Shown: positions 9,385-18,955 of the stretch, one piece after another
How the letters are laid out: every line of letters begins with the position of its first letter
Numbering within the stretch: position 1 is the stretch's first letter
Origin: Saprospiraceae bacterium
GTDB taxonomy: Bacteria; Bacteroidota; Bacteroidia; Chitinophagales; Saprospiraceae
Length of the DNA: 64,000 nucleotides
Direction: 5' to 3'
NCBI GenBank assembly: GCA_020630955.1
Contig: JAHDIE010000009.1
Span: forward strand, 1 to 64,000
The notes under the pieces: generated by a model
What the model was told of the DNA's origin: nothing
What the model saw: the letters and a program-made list of their open reading frames with translations, nothing else
The model's database searches: none
Program-made: the position numbers and the translations under genes

Positions 9385-10794
9385 ATGATGTCTATTTTTA
9401 TTAAGCCTTACTTTACCAATGATGCCGTTGTCTTTGGTATACTAATGATTATTCTAGCCTTAATTTTTCATACCTCTCATCTAGAATCAAAGGGGTGGAA
9501 AAAGTTTTACACATTTGTTCCCTCCTTACTCTTATGTTATTTTATTCCTGCATTATTCAATTGGCCTCTTAATCTAATTTCGCCTCATTGGTTTGATGGA
9601 CCTAGTCTGATGGCTCTTCTTGAGGCCAATAATTTAGTTCTACCCAATGGTCTTTCATATGATCAAACCATAAGTTGGATGACAGAAAATGGAATTACAA
9701 AAGAAATGTATAGTCCTGTTACTAGACATTCGAGTCTTTATTATATGGCTTCACGATACTTACTTCCAGCTAGTTTAATTCTTTTGTGTTTGGGTATAAA
9801 TCTTAAAGCTGTATTTAATTTGGGGTCTAAGGCCTTGATTATGTTTTTTGCTGCTTCGTTAGGAATTATTATTGGAGGTCCTATCGCATTGTTATTAATC
9901 TCTAATTTCTTTCCAGATCTTATTGGAGGAGTTACGCCTGATCAATTATGGAGAGGCTTAAGTACTGTTGCTGGTAGCTGGATAGGTGGAGGAGCGAACC
10001 AAACAGCGATGAAAGAAATTTATGAAGTCGCAGATAATCTATTTGGAACAATGATCGTAGTTGATGTTGTCGTTGCAAATATTTGGATGGGTTTCTTACT
10101 CTATGGAGCTAGTATTTCCGATAAAATTGATGTAAAATTAAAAGCGGATAACTCCTCTATTTCTGCGTTAAAAGAATCGGTTTCAAATTACCGAGCTAGT
10201 GTTTCCGAAATGCCTACTGTAACTAAAATGTTCGTTTTAGGTGCTATTGCATTTGGTGGTGTAGCATTATCTCATTGGGGTAGTGATGTCATTGTGCCAT
10301 TTATGAAAAGTTTTAAAGAGACCTTAAGTAGCTGGAGGCTAGACAGCCTAATGTCTGGGTTCTTTTGGTTAATTGTAATATCCACAACTATTGGTGTTGT
10401 GGGGTCTTTCACAAAAGCAAGAAAGCTTGAAGGAATTGGTGCATCACGTTGGGGAAGTATATTTATTTACATACTCGTTGCTACGATTGGGATGAAAATG
10501 AATTTAGGTGATGTTTTTGACAATCTTGGCCTTTTTGCTGTGGGAATAACTTGGATGTTAGTCCATGTCATGATTTTACTTTTTGTAGCTTGGTTGATAA
10601 AGGCACCTTTCTTTTTTGTAGCTGTAGGAAGCCAAGCTAATGTTGGGGGAGCTGCGTCAGCACCAATTGTAGCATCAGCTTTTGACTCTTCTTTGGCTCC
10701 TGTTGGGGTGTTAATGGCTGTTTTGGGCTACGCCTTGGGTACCTATGGAGCTATCGTGTGTGCTACCTTAATGCAAGTAGTTGCTACAGGTTAA
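9385..10794 (+). CDS. DUF819 family integral membrane protein
   Basis: 469 residues with about ten hydrophobic segments. The middle GGVTPDQLWRGLSTVAGSWIGGGANQTAM and the late glycine-rich AVGSQANVGGAASAPIVASAF are the two halves of the DUF819 (YjcL-like) family, arranged like an inverted repeat as in many secondary carriers. Substrate unknown; a transporter role is inferred from the fold pattern. It starts 75 bp after the PfpI lipoprotein with its own possible promoter and ends upstream of a hairpin terminator. Two ATGs open the frame (9385, 9388). Confidence 0.88.
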   Translation: MMSIFIKPYFTNDAVVFGILMIILALIFHTSHLESKGWKKFYTFVPSLLLCYFIPALFNWPLNLISPHWFDGPSLMALLEANNLVLPNGLSYDQTISWMTENGITKEMYSPVTRHSSLYYMASRYLLPASLILLCLGINLKAVFNLGSKALIMFFAASLGIIIGGPIALLLISNFFPDLIGGVTPDQLWRGLSTVAGSWIGGGANQTAMKEIYEVADNLFGTMIVVDVVVANIWMGFLLYGASISDKIDVKLKADNSSISALKESVSNYRASVSEMPTVTKMFVLGAIAFGGVALSHWGSDVIVPFMKSFKETLSSWRLDSLMSGFFWLIVISTTIGVVGSFTKARKLEGIGASRWGSIFIYILVATIGMKMNLGDVFDNLGLFAVGITWMLVHVMILLFVAWLIKAPFFFVAVGSQANVGGAASAPIVASAFDSSLAPVGVLMAVLGYALGTYGAIVCATLMQVVATG

Positions 10795-10888
10795 CTAGAA
10801 ATTGAGACATTATAGCTTTATTTAATGTTTTTGATTTAATAGGCCTTTCAGACGGAACTTATTGATACTCATAGGGTTTATATGCACT

Positions 10889-10917
10889 AATAAGCGATTT
10901 TCGCTTATTATTTTTTA
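10889..10917 (+). terminator. Rho-independent terminator after the DUF819 gene
   Basis: AATAAGCGA (10889-10897), loop TTT, TCGCTTATT (10901-10909): a perfect 9-bp stem followed by ATTTTTT. The T run merges into the promoter box of the next gene. Confidence 0.75.
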
Positions 10918-10923
10918 TCTTTG
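10916..10923 (+). promoter_or_regulatory. Candidate -7 box for the glycogen-synthase-like gene
   Basis: TATCTTTG, an exact TAnnTTTG, lies 31 bp before the start at 10955, directly behind the terminator hairpin. There is no clear TTTG at the right distance upstream. Confidence 0.45.
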
Positions 10924-10954
10924 CAGTCCTTTTGGGACAGATTAAACCATATAT

Positions 10955-11761
10955 ATGAGTAAAAAGAGAATTCTCTTTATCACACAAGAAATGAATCCAT
11001 ACACGGTAGTGTCGGAAATTTCTGAAAAGGTTAGAGCTCTTGCTCCCCACGTTCAAGGTGGAGAAATTGAGATTAGGGTATTAATGCCAAAATATGGAGT
11101 TATCAACGAAAGAAGACATAGACTCCATGAAGTTGTAAGACTTTCTGGAATGAATATCATTGTTGATGATGACGATTTTCCATTAATAATTAAAGTTGCT
11201 TCCTTACCTGGAGCTAGATTACAAGTATACTTCTTAGATAATGAAGAGTTCTTTAAGCGGAAATTTGTTTTTAATGATAAAGAAGAAAAACCTTTTGATG
11301 ACAATCAAGATAGAATGGTTTTCTTTTGCAAAGGAGTAATAGAAACAGTCAAAAAATTTGGATGGTCTCCTGATATTGTACATTGTAACGGTTGGTTTAC
11401 AGCTCTTGTCCCCTTATTCCTCAAAAAAGTGTACACTCACGATCCTGTCTTCGAAAATTCGAAGATCATATTCTCGATGTTCCAAGATGAATATTCACAA
11501 TATTTTACGAATCGATTCTTTGATATTGCTAGAATTAACGAATTAGAAGAAGTCGATTTACAAGATTTTAGAGATGGTGATAAGGTTTTATTAAACCAAG
11601 GAGCCATTGCTTTTTCTGATGCAATTATCAAAGACAGTGAAAATCTATCTGATCAAGAAGTAAAAGCTTGGGAAGACTCTGAATTACCAAAATTAGATTT
11701 CTTTGCTGATGATGAATACAAAAAAGAAAGTTTAGCTTTCTTTAAAGAACTTTTGGGATAA
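10955..11761 (+). CDS. Single-domain glycogen/starch-synthase-like protein
   Basis: 268 residues resembling only the N-terminal Rossmann domain of GT5 glycogen synthases: KRILFITQEMNPYTVVSEISEKVRALAP at the start, PDIVHCNGWFTALVPLFLKK in the middle. The ADP-glucose-binding KxGGL motif is not present at the expected place and the whole C-terminal GT-B domain is missing, so normal catalysis is doubtful. Bacteroidota genomes often carry such a short protein next to DUF4270, as here, so this is a lineage form and not a fresh truncation. It may act in envelope or glycan metabolism with the neighbouring glmS; that is inference. Annotation pipelines usually name it glycogen synthase. Confidence 0.85.
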   Translation: MSKKRILFITQEMNPYTVVSEISEKVRALAPHVQGGEIEIRVLMPKYGVINERRHRLHEVVRLSGMNIIVDDDDFPLIIKVASLPGARLQVYFLDNEEFFKRKFVFNDKEEKPFDDNQDRMVFFCKGVIETVKKFGWSPDIVHCNGWFTALVPLFLKKVYTHDPVFENSKIIFSMFQDEYSQYFTNRFFDIARINELEEVDLQDFRDGDKVLLNQGAIAFSDAIIKDSENLSDQEVKAWEDSELPKLDFFADDEYKKESLAFFKELLG

Positions 11762-11804
11762 TATTTTTTTATGCCTTCAGTTATATCTGGGCAACAATTT
11801 TTAT

Positions 11805-13139
11805 ATGAGATTACTATTTATAATTGCCGCTACATTATTGTTTTTTTCTGCCTGTGAAGATCCTGGAACTATAGGTTCGGGATTACTAGGAAACGAAGAG
11901 CTTCAAATTACATTTACAGATTCCATATATGTAAAAGGACGGACTGTACCAGGAGATAGTGTTGGAATCGTTTCCACAAATATGTCTATCGGAGTTTTAG
12001 ATGACCCTATTTTTGGAAATACCACAAATCGAGTATTTCTAGGTGCTGAATTAAGTTTAGTTCGCCCTGATTTTGAATTTGGTGTTTTGGACTCTGTCAT
12101 ACTTAGAATTCTTCTCAAAGAAGGCAATAGTTATGGTGACACCATGGCTGTTCATCACACCGAAGTCTATCAACTAGAACAAGAAATGTTCGAATTTCTT
12201 ACTGAATTAGAAACGGGTTTAGATTCATCAACCGAAGTTCCATATTCAAATAAATTAGGCGACACCATGTTTGTTGCTAATTATGTCGACTCGATTTACG
12301 TAAATCGCCACATTCTTGATACAATCATCGGTCTCGCTCCTCATTTAAGAGTAAGACTAGATCGCACAATTGGAGAACAATTTATGGGACTTACTAGTGA
12401 TGAATTAACCGATAGTCTTTTTAGACATACATTAAATGGTTTTCTTATCCAATCCACACCGAGTTTAGATAATATGCTTGCCTTAGATTTTGATCAGCAA
12501 ACAGGAGGTGGCTTTCTTGATTTTTATTATCACAATTCCGGCACTTCGGGTGATACAGCCAAAATATATACAGCAGAAGTTGGACGAGCGAGATTCTTAA
12601 ATGTTCAGCATAATGTTGAAGGTTCTGGATCTGAGCTAGAAGCAGCATTAAATGATATAAGTGATGATCAAGAGTTCTTATACATGGAACCATATGCAGG
12701 AGTAAACATAGAGTTTGATCTTTCCGAATTAAAAAACTATCAAGACAAAGTATTAAATAATGTGATTTTAGAAATGTCCTTAGCTGAAGTTATGGGCTTT
12801 GATTACGATACATATCCTCCAATTGAAAATGTAACACTTAATTATAGAAACGAAGATGGTGAGTTAAGGTTAATTAGTGATATCAGCACCGTTGGTGTTG
12901 TTCTTGATGATATTGAAACGTATTTCGGTGGAAAACTTATCGAAAAAGATGGAGTTATGAAATACTCGATGAATATTACCAATCACGCTATCCAACTCTT
13001 AAATGGTGAGTTTGATGACAACTATAAAGTTATTTTACGATCATATTTTAAATCAAGATTCCCGAAAAGATCCATTGTTCAAGGAAACAATGGCGATAAC
13101 CAAGGACCAATTCTTAAATTAGTTATTACGGAACCATAA
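11805..13139 (+). CDS. DUF4270 family lipoprotein
   Basis: 444 residues with a lipobox (FFSACED) and the DUF4270 hallmark right after it: EDPGTIGSGLLGNEE, then many short beta strands and a conserved IGVLDDPIFGNTTNRVFLG segment. The family is confined mainly to Bacteroidota and is an outer-membrane or surface lipoprotein of unknown function. It sits between the glycogen-synthase-like gene (43 bp) and glmS (9 bp), an order often seen in this phylum, so the three are probably one operon. Confidence 0.92.
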   Translation: MRLLFIIAATLLFFSACEDPGTIGSGLLGNEELQITFTDSIYVKGRTVPGDSVGIVSTNMSIGVLDDPIFGNTTNRVFLGAELSLVRPDFEFGVLDSVILRILLKEGNSYGDTMAVHHTEVYQLEQEMFEFLTELETGLDSSTEVPYSNKLGDTMFVANYVDSIYVNRHILDTIIGLAPHLRVRLDRTIGEQFMGLTSDELTDSLFRHTLNGFLIQSTPSLDNMLALDFDQQTGGGFLDFYYHNSGTSGDTAKIYTAEVGRARFLNVQHNVEGSGSELEAALNDISDDQEFLYMEPYAGVNIEFDLSELKNYQDKVLNNVILEMSLAEVMGFDYDTYPPIENVTLNYRNEDGELRLISDISTVGVVLDDIETYFGGKLIEKDGVMKYSMNITNHAIQLLNGEFDDNYKVILRSYFKSRFPKRSIVQGNNGDNQGPILKLVITEP

Positions 13140-13148
13140 TCAATTTAT

Positions 13149-14993
13149 ATGTGTGGCATTGTTGCCTATATTGGCAAGCAGCAAGCGTACCCTCTTATTA
13201 TAGATGGGCTTAAAAAATTAGAATACAGGGGATACGACAGCACTGGAGTTGCTATCTTAGAACAAGGTATATCAGTATTCAAGAAAAAAGGGAAAGTTCA
13301 AGATCTTGAAAACTTTATAAATACAGAAACAAAAAATACCAATGGCACTTTGGGAATGGGCCATACAAGATGGGCAACCCATGGAGAGCCAAATGATAAA
13401 AATGCCCACCCACATACTTCAGGTAATCAAGAATTGGCCATTATTCATAATGGAATTATTGAAAATTACACTACCCTAAAAAAAGCATTGATTGAGTTAG
13501 GGCATTCTTTCAAAAGTGATACAGATACAGAAGTTTTAATCCATCTAATAGAAGAAGTACAGCTAAAACATAATTTACACATTGAGGAAGCCGTCAAAAA
13601 GGCATTACAAAAAGTTGTCGGCGCTTATGCAATTGTGGTAATCGATAAGAAGTCCCCTGATATTATTATCGGCGCAAGAAACTCAAGTCCTCTTGTTTTT
13701 GGATTAGGTCAAGATGAATACTTTCTTGGTTCCGATGCAAGTCCAATCATTAAGCACACGAATAAAGTAATCTATCTAAACGATGAAGATGTCATCAGCA
13801 TTAATAGAAATGGAGACTACAATATCAGCAACCTTAAAAATAAAACGGTAAGTCACCAAATTAAAGAATTAGATTTAAAAATTGAAGAGTTAGAAAAAGA
13901 TGGCTTTGATCATTTTATGTTGAAAGAAATATATCAACAACCGGCAACCATTGCACAAAGTATGAAAGGCCGACTTAATGCTTCTGAAGGCTGGGCGGTT
14001 TTGGGTGGTATGAAACAACATATCAATCGTATCTCTAAGTCAAAAAGAATTATCATGATGGCTTGTGGTACTTCTTGGCATTCTGCATTGGTTGGTGAAT
14101 ATCTTTTTGAAGAAATAGCAAGGATTCCTACAGAAGTAGAATATGCCTCCGAATTCAGATATAGAAACCCAATCATAAAAGAGGATGATTTTGTAATTGC
14201 TCTATCGCAATCTGGAGAGACCGCAGATACTCTTGCTGCTATAGAAATTGCAAAAGAAAAAGGAGCTTTTGTCTATGGTATCGTAAATGTTGTAGGTTCA
14301 TCTATTGCAAGAATTACTGATTCTGGATCTTACATTCATGCAGGTCCAGAAATTGGTGTAGCATCTACTAAAGCTTTCACCAGTCAAATAAGTATTATTA
14401 CTTTGATGGCACTATATCTTGGACACGAAAGAGGTATGATTTCTGAAAGTGATTATCGTGAGTTATTAAGCGAGCTAGAAGTAGTTCCAAAAAGAGTAGA
14501 GCAAATTTTAAAGAAAAATGACCATATAAAATATATTGCATCCGAAATTAAAAGTGCAGCAAATGCGCTTTACCTGGGCAGAGGTTATAACTTCCCTGTT
14601 GCACTAGAAGGAGCATTAAAGCTTAAAGAAATTTCATACATTCATGCTGAAGGCTATCCAGCAGCAGAAATGAAACATGGACCAATTGCTTTAATCGACA
14701 TGTATATGCCTGTTATCGTAATTGCTACCAATCAATCTGCTTATGAAAAAATAGTTAGCAATATCCAAGAAGTAAAAGCAAGAAAAGGCATTGTAATTGC
14801 AATCATTAATGAAGATGACACCATTATAAGGGAAATGGCAGACTTTTTTATTGAAATCCCTTCAATTGCAGAACCCTTAACACCATTATTATCAGTAATA
14901 CCTTTACAATTGCTTTCTTATCATATAGCTTTAATGAGAGGATGTAATGTAGATCAACCAAGAAACTTAGCAAAATCTGTAACTGTAGAATAA
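13149..14993 (+). CDS. glmS: Glutamine--fructose-6-phosphate aminotransferase (isomerising)
   Basis: Makes glucosamine-6-phosphate from fructose-6-phosphate and glutamine, the first step towards UDP-GlcNAc for peptidoglycan and LPS. 614 residues. The glutaminase nucleophile is Cys2 (MCGIVAYIGKQ), followed by LEYRGYDSTGVA and GHTRWATHGEPNDKNAHPH. Two SIS isomerase domains follow: MACGTSWHSALVGEYLFEE with ALSQSGETADT, then YLGRGYNFPVALEGALKLKEISYIHAEGYPAAEMKHGPIALI; the end NLAKSVTVE is the canonical C-terminus. No ribozyme is expected, as the gap upstream is only 9 bp. Cytoplasmic. Confidence 0.98.
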   Translation: MCGIVAYIGKQQAYPLIIDGLKKLEYRGYDSTGVAILEQGISVFKKKGKVQDLENFINTETKNTNGTLGMGHTRWATHGEPNDKNAHPHTSGNQELAIIHNGIIENYTTLKKALIELGHSFKSDTDTEVLIHLIEEVQLKHNLHIEEAVKKALQKVVGAYAIVVIDKKSPDIIIGARNSSPLVFGLGQDEYFLGSDASPIIKHTNKVIYLNDEDVISINRNGDYNISNLKNKTVSHQIKELDLKIEELEKDGFDHFMLKEIYQQPATIAQSMKGRLNASEGWAVLGGMKQHINRISKSKRIIMMACGTSWHSALVGEYLFEEIARIPTEVEYASEFRYRNPIIKEDDFVIALSQSGETADTLAAIEIAKEKGAFVYGIVNVVGSSIARITDSGSYIHAGPEIGVASTKAFTSQISIITLMALYLGHERGMISESDYRELLSELEVVPKRVEQILKKNDHIKYIASEIKSAANALYLGRGYNFPVALEGALKLKEISYIHAEGYPAAEMKHGPIALIDMYMPVIVIATNQSAYEKIVSNIQEVKARKGIVIAIINEDDTIIREMADFFIEIPSIAEPLTPLLSVIPLQLLSYHIALMRGCNVDQPRNLAKSVTVE

Positions 14994-15020
14994 ATACTAC
15001 CTTTACACAAAATATTGACC

Positions 15021-15695
15021 ATGGAAAACATGACCTATAACACTGAGCAAGAACAACTAATCATTCCTGAATATGGAAGAAATATTCAAAATATGATTGA
15101 GTTTGCAAAGACCATAGAAGAAGACGAAGAAAGACAACGGTTTGCTGAATATGTTGTGGATCTCATGCTACAAATGGCAACAAATTCTCGAAACAATAAT
15201 GAGTTTAGGGATAAAATGTGGCTACACTTTTTCATCATAGCAAAACATGACATCAAGGTTACACCACCAAATGGCGTAATTCCAAAAAGTGAGGAGTCTA
15301 TGCTTCAACCACTAAAAGTGGAATATCCAAAAAATAATTCCTTATATAGACATTATGGTCAATTTGTTCAAAAGCTAATTACCAAAGCAATAAAAATGGA
15401 GGAAGGACCAAAAAAGGAAGAATTTAAAAATATCATTGGTTCTTACATGAAACTCGCTTACAAAAATTGGAGCAGAGAGCATTATGTCAATGATGAAGTG
15501 ATCAAGGAAGAACTGAAGAACATGAGTGATGGCAAATTGCTTATGGATGAAGATATTGTTTTAAATAAAATTAGAGCTGCCAATAAAGCTCCTACTCATA
15601 GTCATAGATCTGGTGGAAGACACTCTGGAGGAAGGAGAAAATCTAACAATAAGTCTGGAGGAAGATCAAACAGAAATTACAAAAAAAGAAGATAA
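15021..15695 (+). CDS. DUF4290 family protein
   Basis: 224 residues from ATG 15021; the track start is a TTG six bases earlier and less likely. The N-terminal part, MTYNTEQEQLIIPEYGRNIQNMIEFA followed by RQRFAEYVVDLMLQM, is the DUF4290 family found in Bacteroidota. The last 40 residues are basic and Gly/Ser/His-rich (HRSGGRHSGGRRKSNNKSGGRSNRNYKKRR), which suggests nucleic-acid or ribosome contact. Cytoplasmic, function unknown. It follows glmS by 27 bp and converges with gldH, with only one base between the two stop codons. Confidence 0.88.
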   Translation: MENMTYNTEQEQLIIPEYGRNIQNMIEFAKTIEEDEERQRFAEYVVDLMLQMATNSRNNNEFRDKMWLHFFIIAKHDIKVTPPNGVIPKSEESMLQPLKVEYPKNNSLYRHYGQFVQKLITKAIKMEEGPKKEEFKNIIGSYMKLAYKNWSREHYVNDEVIKEELKNMSDGKLLMDEDIVLNKIRAANKAPTHSHRSGGRHSGGRRKSNNKSGGRSNRNYKKRR

Positions 15696-15696
15696 C

Positions 15697-16161
15697 TTAC
15701 TTCTTTTGACTTTCAAACAATAAGAGCTCTATTTCGTTTACACCTACCAACTTTTCTTCTCTTGAAAATTGGCCTATGGTAAACTCATGGTCTCCTAATT
15801 GTTTAAATCTGAAGTTGTCTTGAAGAGAAAAAACAGTTTCACAATCTTGTTTATTACACTTTCCAATCCAATTGCCCGACCTGTTTGCCAACTGCAAGGA
15901 TAGAGGTTCCGATTTTTTGTTTCCGTCTGGAAAAAGGGTTTCAATATTTAGATAAATGTTTTGAAAGTAAAAATCTTTTGAGTGATTAACTTTTAATGCC
16001 AAATCATATTTTTGGATGGTATCCTCAACTGTAATTTTACTCTTTAACTGATCTTGGTATAGCCAATCATTGTCAATTTCCAACTTTTCTGAATGAATAG
16101 GATTTGGTTGACATGCAGTAAAAAATAGTCCAAATATTAATATTATGTATAGCTGTTTCAA
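15697..16161 (-). CDS. gldH: Gliding motility lipoprotein GldH
   Basis: 154 residues with lipobox GLFFTACQ, then a beta-rich domain with the family pattern: [34 protein letters not shown] and a late [24 protein letters not shown]. GldH is needed for gliding and is tied to the type IX secretion machinery in the Bacteroidota; its exact role is not known. It overlaps the dnaJ stop by 4 bp, so it is cotranscribed with the chaperone genes. T9SS use in this organism agrees with the sorting tails on the proteases at 22-29 kb. Confidence 0.85.
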   Translation of the reverse strand: MKQLYIILIFGLFFTACQPNPIHSEKLEIDNDWLYQDQLKSKITVEDTIQKYDLALKVNHSKDFYFQNIYLNIETLFPDGNKKSEPLSLQLANRSGNWIGKCNKQDCETVFSLQDNFRFKQLGDHEFTIGQFSREEKLVGVNEIELLLFESQKK

Positions 16162-17318
16162 TTCCCGAAATAGTCTTTCATCCTTTCAAAAAATCCTTTT
16201 TCTCCGACTCCAACTTTCGGTTGAAAGTTCTCCATTTCTCGCATCTTTTCCATCATCACTTTTTCTTCTTTGTTCAACTCTTTTGGTGTCCAAATATTGA
16301 CATTTATTAATTGATCCCCAACACCATACGCTTGAACTGAAGGGAGCCCTTTTCCTTTTAATCGAAAAATTTTACCCGCAGGTGTTCCAGCTGGTATTTT
16401 TATTTTAACAACTCCACCAAGTGTAGGAACCTCTACCTTAGTGCCTAAAGCCGCATCTGCAAAATTTAAAAATAAATCATAAATCACATTTTGTCCATCT
16501 CGTGAAAATGATTCATGCGGTTTTTCTTCAACAACAACAAGCAAGTCTCCTGTTTGGCCTCCCATTTTCCCAGCATTCCCTTTTCCTCTTAGGGATAACT
16601 GCATGCCTTCTTGAACTCCGGCAGGAATTTCAATCTCAACTTCTGATTTATTCAACTGCCTTCCTTCTCCCTTACATTTACCACAAATAGCTGTTACTTG
16701 TTGCCCAGAACCATTACATGATGGACATGCCGTGGTCGTTTGCATTTGACCCAAGAATGTGTTCTTTATTTGACGTACATAACCACCTCCATCACATGTT
16801 GTACAGGTTTTTACAGAAGTACTATCTTTCGCTCCAGAGCCATTACATGTGGAACATGTTTCTTGCTTATTTAACTTAACCTTTTTTGAAACACCACTTT
16901 GAATTTCTTCTAACGTTAAAGCCATTTTGATTCTTATGTTTGAACCCTTTTGGCCTGCACTTCTTCCTCTACTTGATCGACCACCAAAGAAGCTTTCGAA
17001 TGGACTTCCTCCATCTCCAAAAATATCACCAAATTGACTGAAAATGTCTTCCATATTCATACCTCCTCCACCAAATCCACCTGCGCCGCCATTTCCACTT
17101 ACTCCAGCATGTCCATATCGATCATATCTTGCTCGTTTGTTTTCGTCACTCAAAACTTCGTAAGCCTCGGCGGCTTCTTTAAATTTTTCTTCTGCAGCTT
17201 TGTCATCTGGATTTCTATCCGGATGGTATTTCATTGCAACTTTTCTATATGCCTTTTTTATTTCGGTTTTATCTGCTCCTTTGCTGACACCCAAAATTTC
17301 ATAATAGTCTCTGGCCAT
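16158..17318 (-). CDS. dnaJ: Chaperone protein DnaJ
   Basis: Hsp40 co-chaperone that delivers unfolded clients to DnaK and stimulates its ATPase. 386 residues: J domain with KYHPDRN (the HPD triad), a Gly/Phe-rich linker ([25 protein letters not shown]), the zinc-binding domain with four CxxCxGxG repeats ([32 protein letters not shown]), then the two C-terminal client-binding domains. It is complete. grpE lies 5 bp upstream and gldH overlaps the end, giving a grpE-dnaJ-gldH operon; dnaK is not in the window. Confidence 0.98.
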   Translation of the reverse strand: MARDYYEILGVSKGADKTEIKKAYRKVAMKYHPDRNPDDKAAEEKFKEAAEAYEVLSDENKRARYDRYGHAGVSGNGGAGGFGGGGMNMEDIFSQFGDIFGDGGSPFESFFGGRSSRGRSAGQKGSNIRIKMALTLEEIQSGVSKKVKLNKQETCSTCNGSGAKDSTSVKTCTTCDGGGYVRQIKNTFLGQMQTTTACPSCNGSGQQVTAICGKCKGEGRQLNKSEVEIEIPAGVQEGMQLSLRGKGNAGKMGGQTGDLLVVVEEKPHESFSRDGQNVIYDLFLNFADAALGTKVEVPTLGGVVKIKIPAGTPAGKIFRLKGKGLPSVQAYGVGDQLINVNIWTPKELNKEEKVMMEKMREMENFQPKVGVGEKGFFERMKDYFGN

Positions 17319-17323
17319 AATTA

Positions 17324-17896
17324 TTATTTTCCAACCACTACCTTAGCGTGTCGGATTATCTTGTCGTTTAAATAATATCCTGTAAGCACAGTATCCACAA
17401 TTTTCCCTTTCATTGATTCGTCAGGAACAGCAATTTCTGTCACCGCTTCATGCAGTTCAGGATCAAAGACTTCACCAGTGCTTTCCATTGCAGTCACACC
17501 CATATTCGATAGTGTCGAATGAAGTTTATTATAGACTAATGTTACTCCTTCTGAGAATTTTTCTTCACTACCTTCATCCTCAGCACTAAGTTTAGCCCTA
17601 TCAAAATCATCCATAACAGGAAGTAATTTGGAGATCGTGTCTTGGGCTGCATTTCTCATAAGCTCCAATTTTTCCTTTACAGTACGCTTTTTGAAATTCT
17701 CAAACTCAGCATACAATCTAAGATGTTTGTCTTTAGCCTCGTTCAACTCATTAGTCAATTGATCGAGTTCAGAGATTTCCTCTTCAACTTGATCATTTAC
17801 TTCTTGATCCTTCCTTTCCTTTTCTTCGATATCCACATTTTCTTCCTGGTTATTCATTTTCTTCTTTGCCATTTTTTTCAACTTGTTTATCATCAT
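17324..17896 (-). CDS. grpE: Nucleotide exchange factor GrpE
   Basis: 190 residues. GrpE releases ADP from DnaK and resets its cycle. The N-terminal third is a highly charged coiled coil ([23 protein letters not shown]), followed by the conserved [13 protein letters not shown] and the C-terminal beta domain with [14 protein letters not shown] and [21 protein letters not shown]. Several Met codons open the frame ([14 protein letters not shown]), so the exact start is uncertain by up to 13 codons. It is the first gene of the grpE-dnaJ-gldH set. No CIRCE element (TTAGCACTC-N9-GAGTGCTAA) was seen upstream. Confidence 0.96.
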   Translation of the reverse strand: MMINKLKKMAKKKMNNQEENVDIEEKERKDQEVNDQVEEEISELDQLTNELNEAKDKHLRLYAEFENFKKRTVKEKLELMRNAAQDTISKLLPVMDDFDRAKLSAEDEGSEEKFSEGVTLVYNKLHSTLSNMGVTAMESTGEVFDPELHEAVTEIAVPDESMKGKIVDTVLTGYYLNDKIIRHAKVVVGK

Positions 17897-17966
17897 ATTT
17901 ATTTATCTCAAACCCTTTGCCAATCCGGAAATAAGGCCAATTTGGCACTTATTTAAAGGTAAACTG

Positions 17967-18488
17967 TCACTTTAACTTATTGGCAAGTAGTTTTTGCAGG
18001 TTTTCGTAGCTTTCATTAACACTTAACACCTCTCCATTTGGCGAAAGTAGATATTTTGTAGGGATCTCTCTAACACCAAATGCTTTAGCAATCTCTGAAC
18101 GAAACCTATCTGTCAGTATAATGTGATATGGCCATCGAAGACCATCTTTTTTTATCGCAGCTATAGCACTTTCTTTTTTTGTTTCTATAGCAACAGAAAC
18201 TAGTTCAAATCCCTCAGAGTCTGTAAAAGCTTTCCCGTTAAACTGATTATAAAGCTTTACAAGGTTTGGATTATCTTGACGACATGGTGCACACCAAGAC
18301 CCCCAAAAATCTAGCAATACATAATTGCCTCGCATTTCTTTTAACTCGAATGAATTACCGTTTACAAGCTTTGCTCTGAAGTTTGGTAACTCTTCTCCAT
18401 CTGAGTACTTCGGAGCTTGCCATATGTATTTGTAGCCCAAAATGCCCAAAATACCAATCATCAAAACAACATTAATTATTTTTTTCAT
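17967..18488 (-). CDS. TlpA-like membrane-anchored thioredoxin
   Basis: 173 residues. The N-terminus (KKIINVVLMIGILGILGYKYIW) is a signal anchor or uncleaved signal, placing the domain in the periplasm. The thioredoxin fold has the redox motif WCAPC (Cys66, Cys69) and the cis-proline region REIPTKYLLSPNGEVL. The opening LPNFRAKLVNGNSFELKEMRGNYVLLDFWGSWCAPC is the TlpA/ResA/AhpC-TSA form. Likely reduces disulfides in envelope proteins; the partner is not evident. It is 70 bp upstream of grpE on the same strand and divergent from the VOC gene. Confidence 0.9.
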   Translation of the reverse strand: MKKIINVVLMIGILGILGYKYIWQAPKYSDGEELPNFRAKLVNGNSFELKEMRGNYVLLDFWGSWCAPCRQDNPNLVKLYNQFNGKAFTDSEGFELVSVAIETKKESAIAAIKKDGLRWPYHIILTDRFRSEIAKAFGVREIPTKYLLSPNGEVLSVNESYENLQKLLANKLK

Positions 18489-18580
18489 ATATGTGCGCTC
18501 ATTGTTTTATAAACATTAACCAATACTACTTAGCTTTAGGTTTCTATTTTGCATTATGTCATCAAATAAAAGCCTTAGTT

Positions 18581-18955
18581 GTGTCTGTTAATCTAGTTAA
18601 TTGGTTTGAAATCCCAGTCATTGATATTAATAGAGCTTGCGATTTTTATTCTTCTGTTTTCGATCTCAAGCTTACGCAAATGTCTTTCGGTTCCTTAAAA
18701 ATGGCAAGCTTTCCTTCAAAAGGTGGCCAAGGAGCAACCGGAGCCTTGGTAGAACATAAAGACTACTATACTCCTTCTTTAAATGGAGTTGTAATTTACT
18801 TCAGTACTGATGACATCAATAAAAATCTTTCTTTAGTCAAAAGACACGGAGGTAAAATAATTCAAGAGAAAAAAGAAATAGCACCCAACCAAGGCTTCAA
18901 TGCCGTTTTTGAAGACTCTGAAGGAAATAGGATTGCCTTACACGCCAAAGATTAA
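18581..18955 (+). CDS. VOC (glyoxalase/bleomycin-resistance) family protein
   Basis: A single vicinal-oxygen-chelate domain: NLVNWFEIPVIDINRACDFYSSVFDL, a central TGALVEHKDYYTPS, then GVVIYFSTDDINKNLSLVKRHGG and the late FEDSEGNRIALHA with the Glu metal-ligand position. I place the start at GTG 18581, where the domain begins; the track's ATG at 18491 adds 30 residues that do not resemble the family and would lie ahead of a possible TATTTTGC promoter box. Substrate unknown; in this phylum such proteins are often annotated as lactoylglutathione-lyase-like. It overlaps the end of the convergent barrel gene by 4 bp. Confidence 0.82.
   Translation: MSVNLVNWFEIPVIDINRACDFYSSVFDLKLTQMSFGSLKMASFPSKGGQGATGALVEHKDYYTPSLNGVVIYFSTDDINKNLSLVKRHGGKIIQEKKEIAPNQGFNAVFEDSEGNRIALHAKD

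Noticed and set aside
13140-13148. Possible glmS ribozyme or riboswitch
   Set aside because: Only 9 bp separate the DUF4270 stop from the glmS start, so there is no room for one, and such ribozymes are not known from this phylum.
18491-18580. 30-residue N-terminal extension of the VOC protein in the ORF track
   Set aside because: It does not resemble the family and would lie ahead of a possible promoter; the domain begins at GTG 18581.
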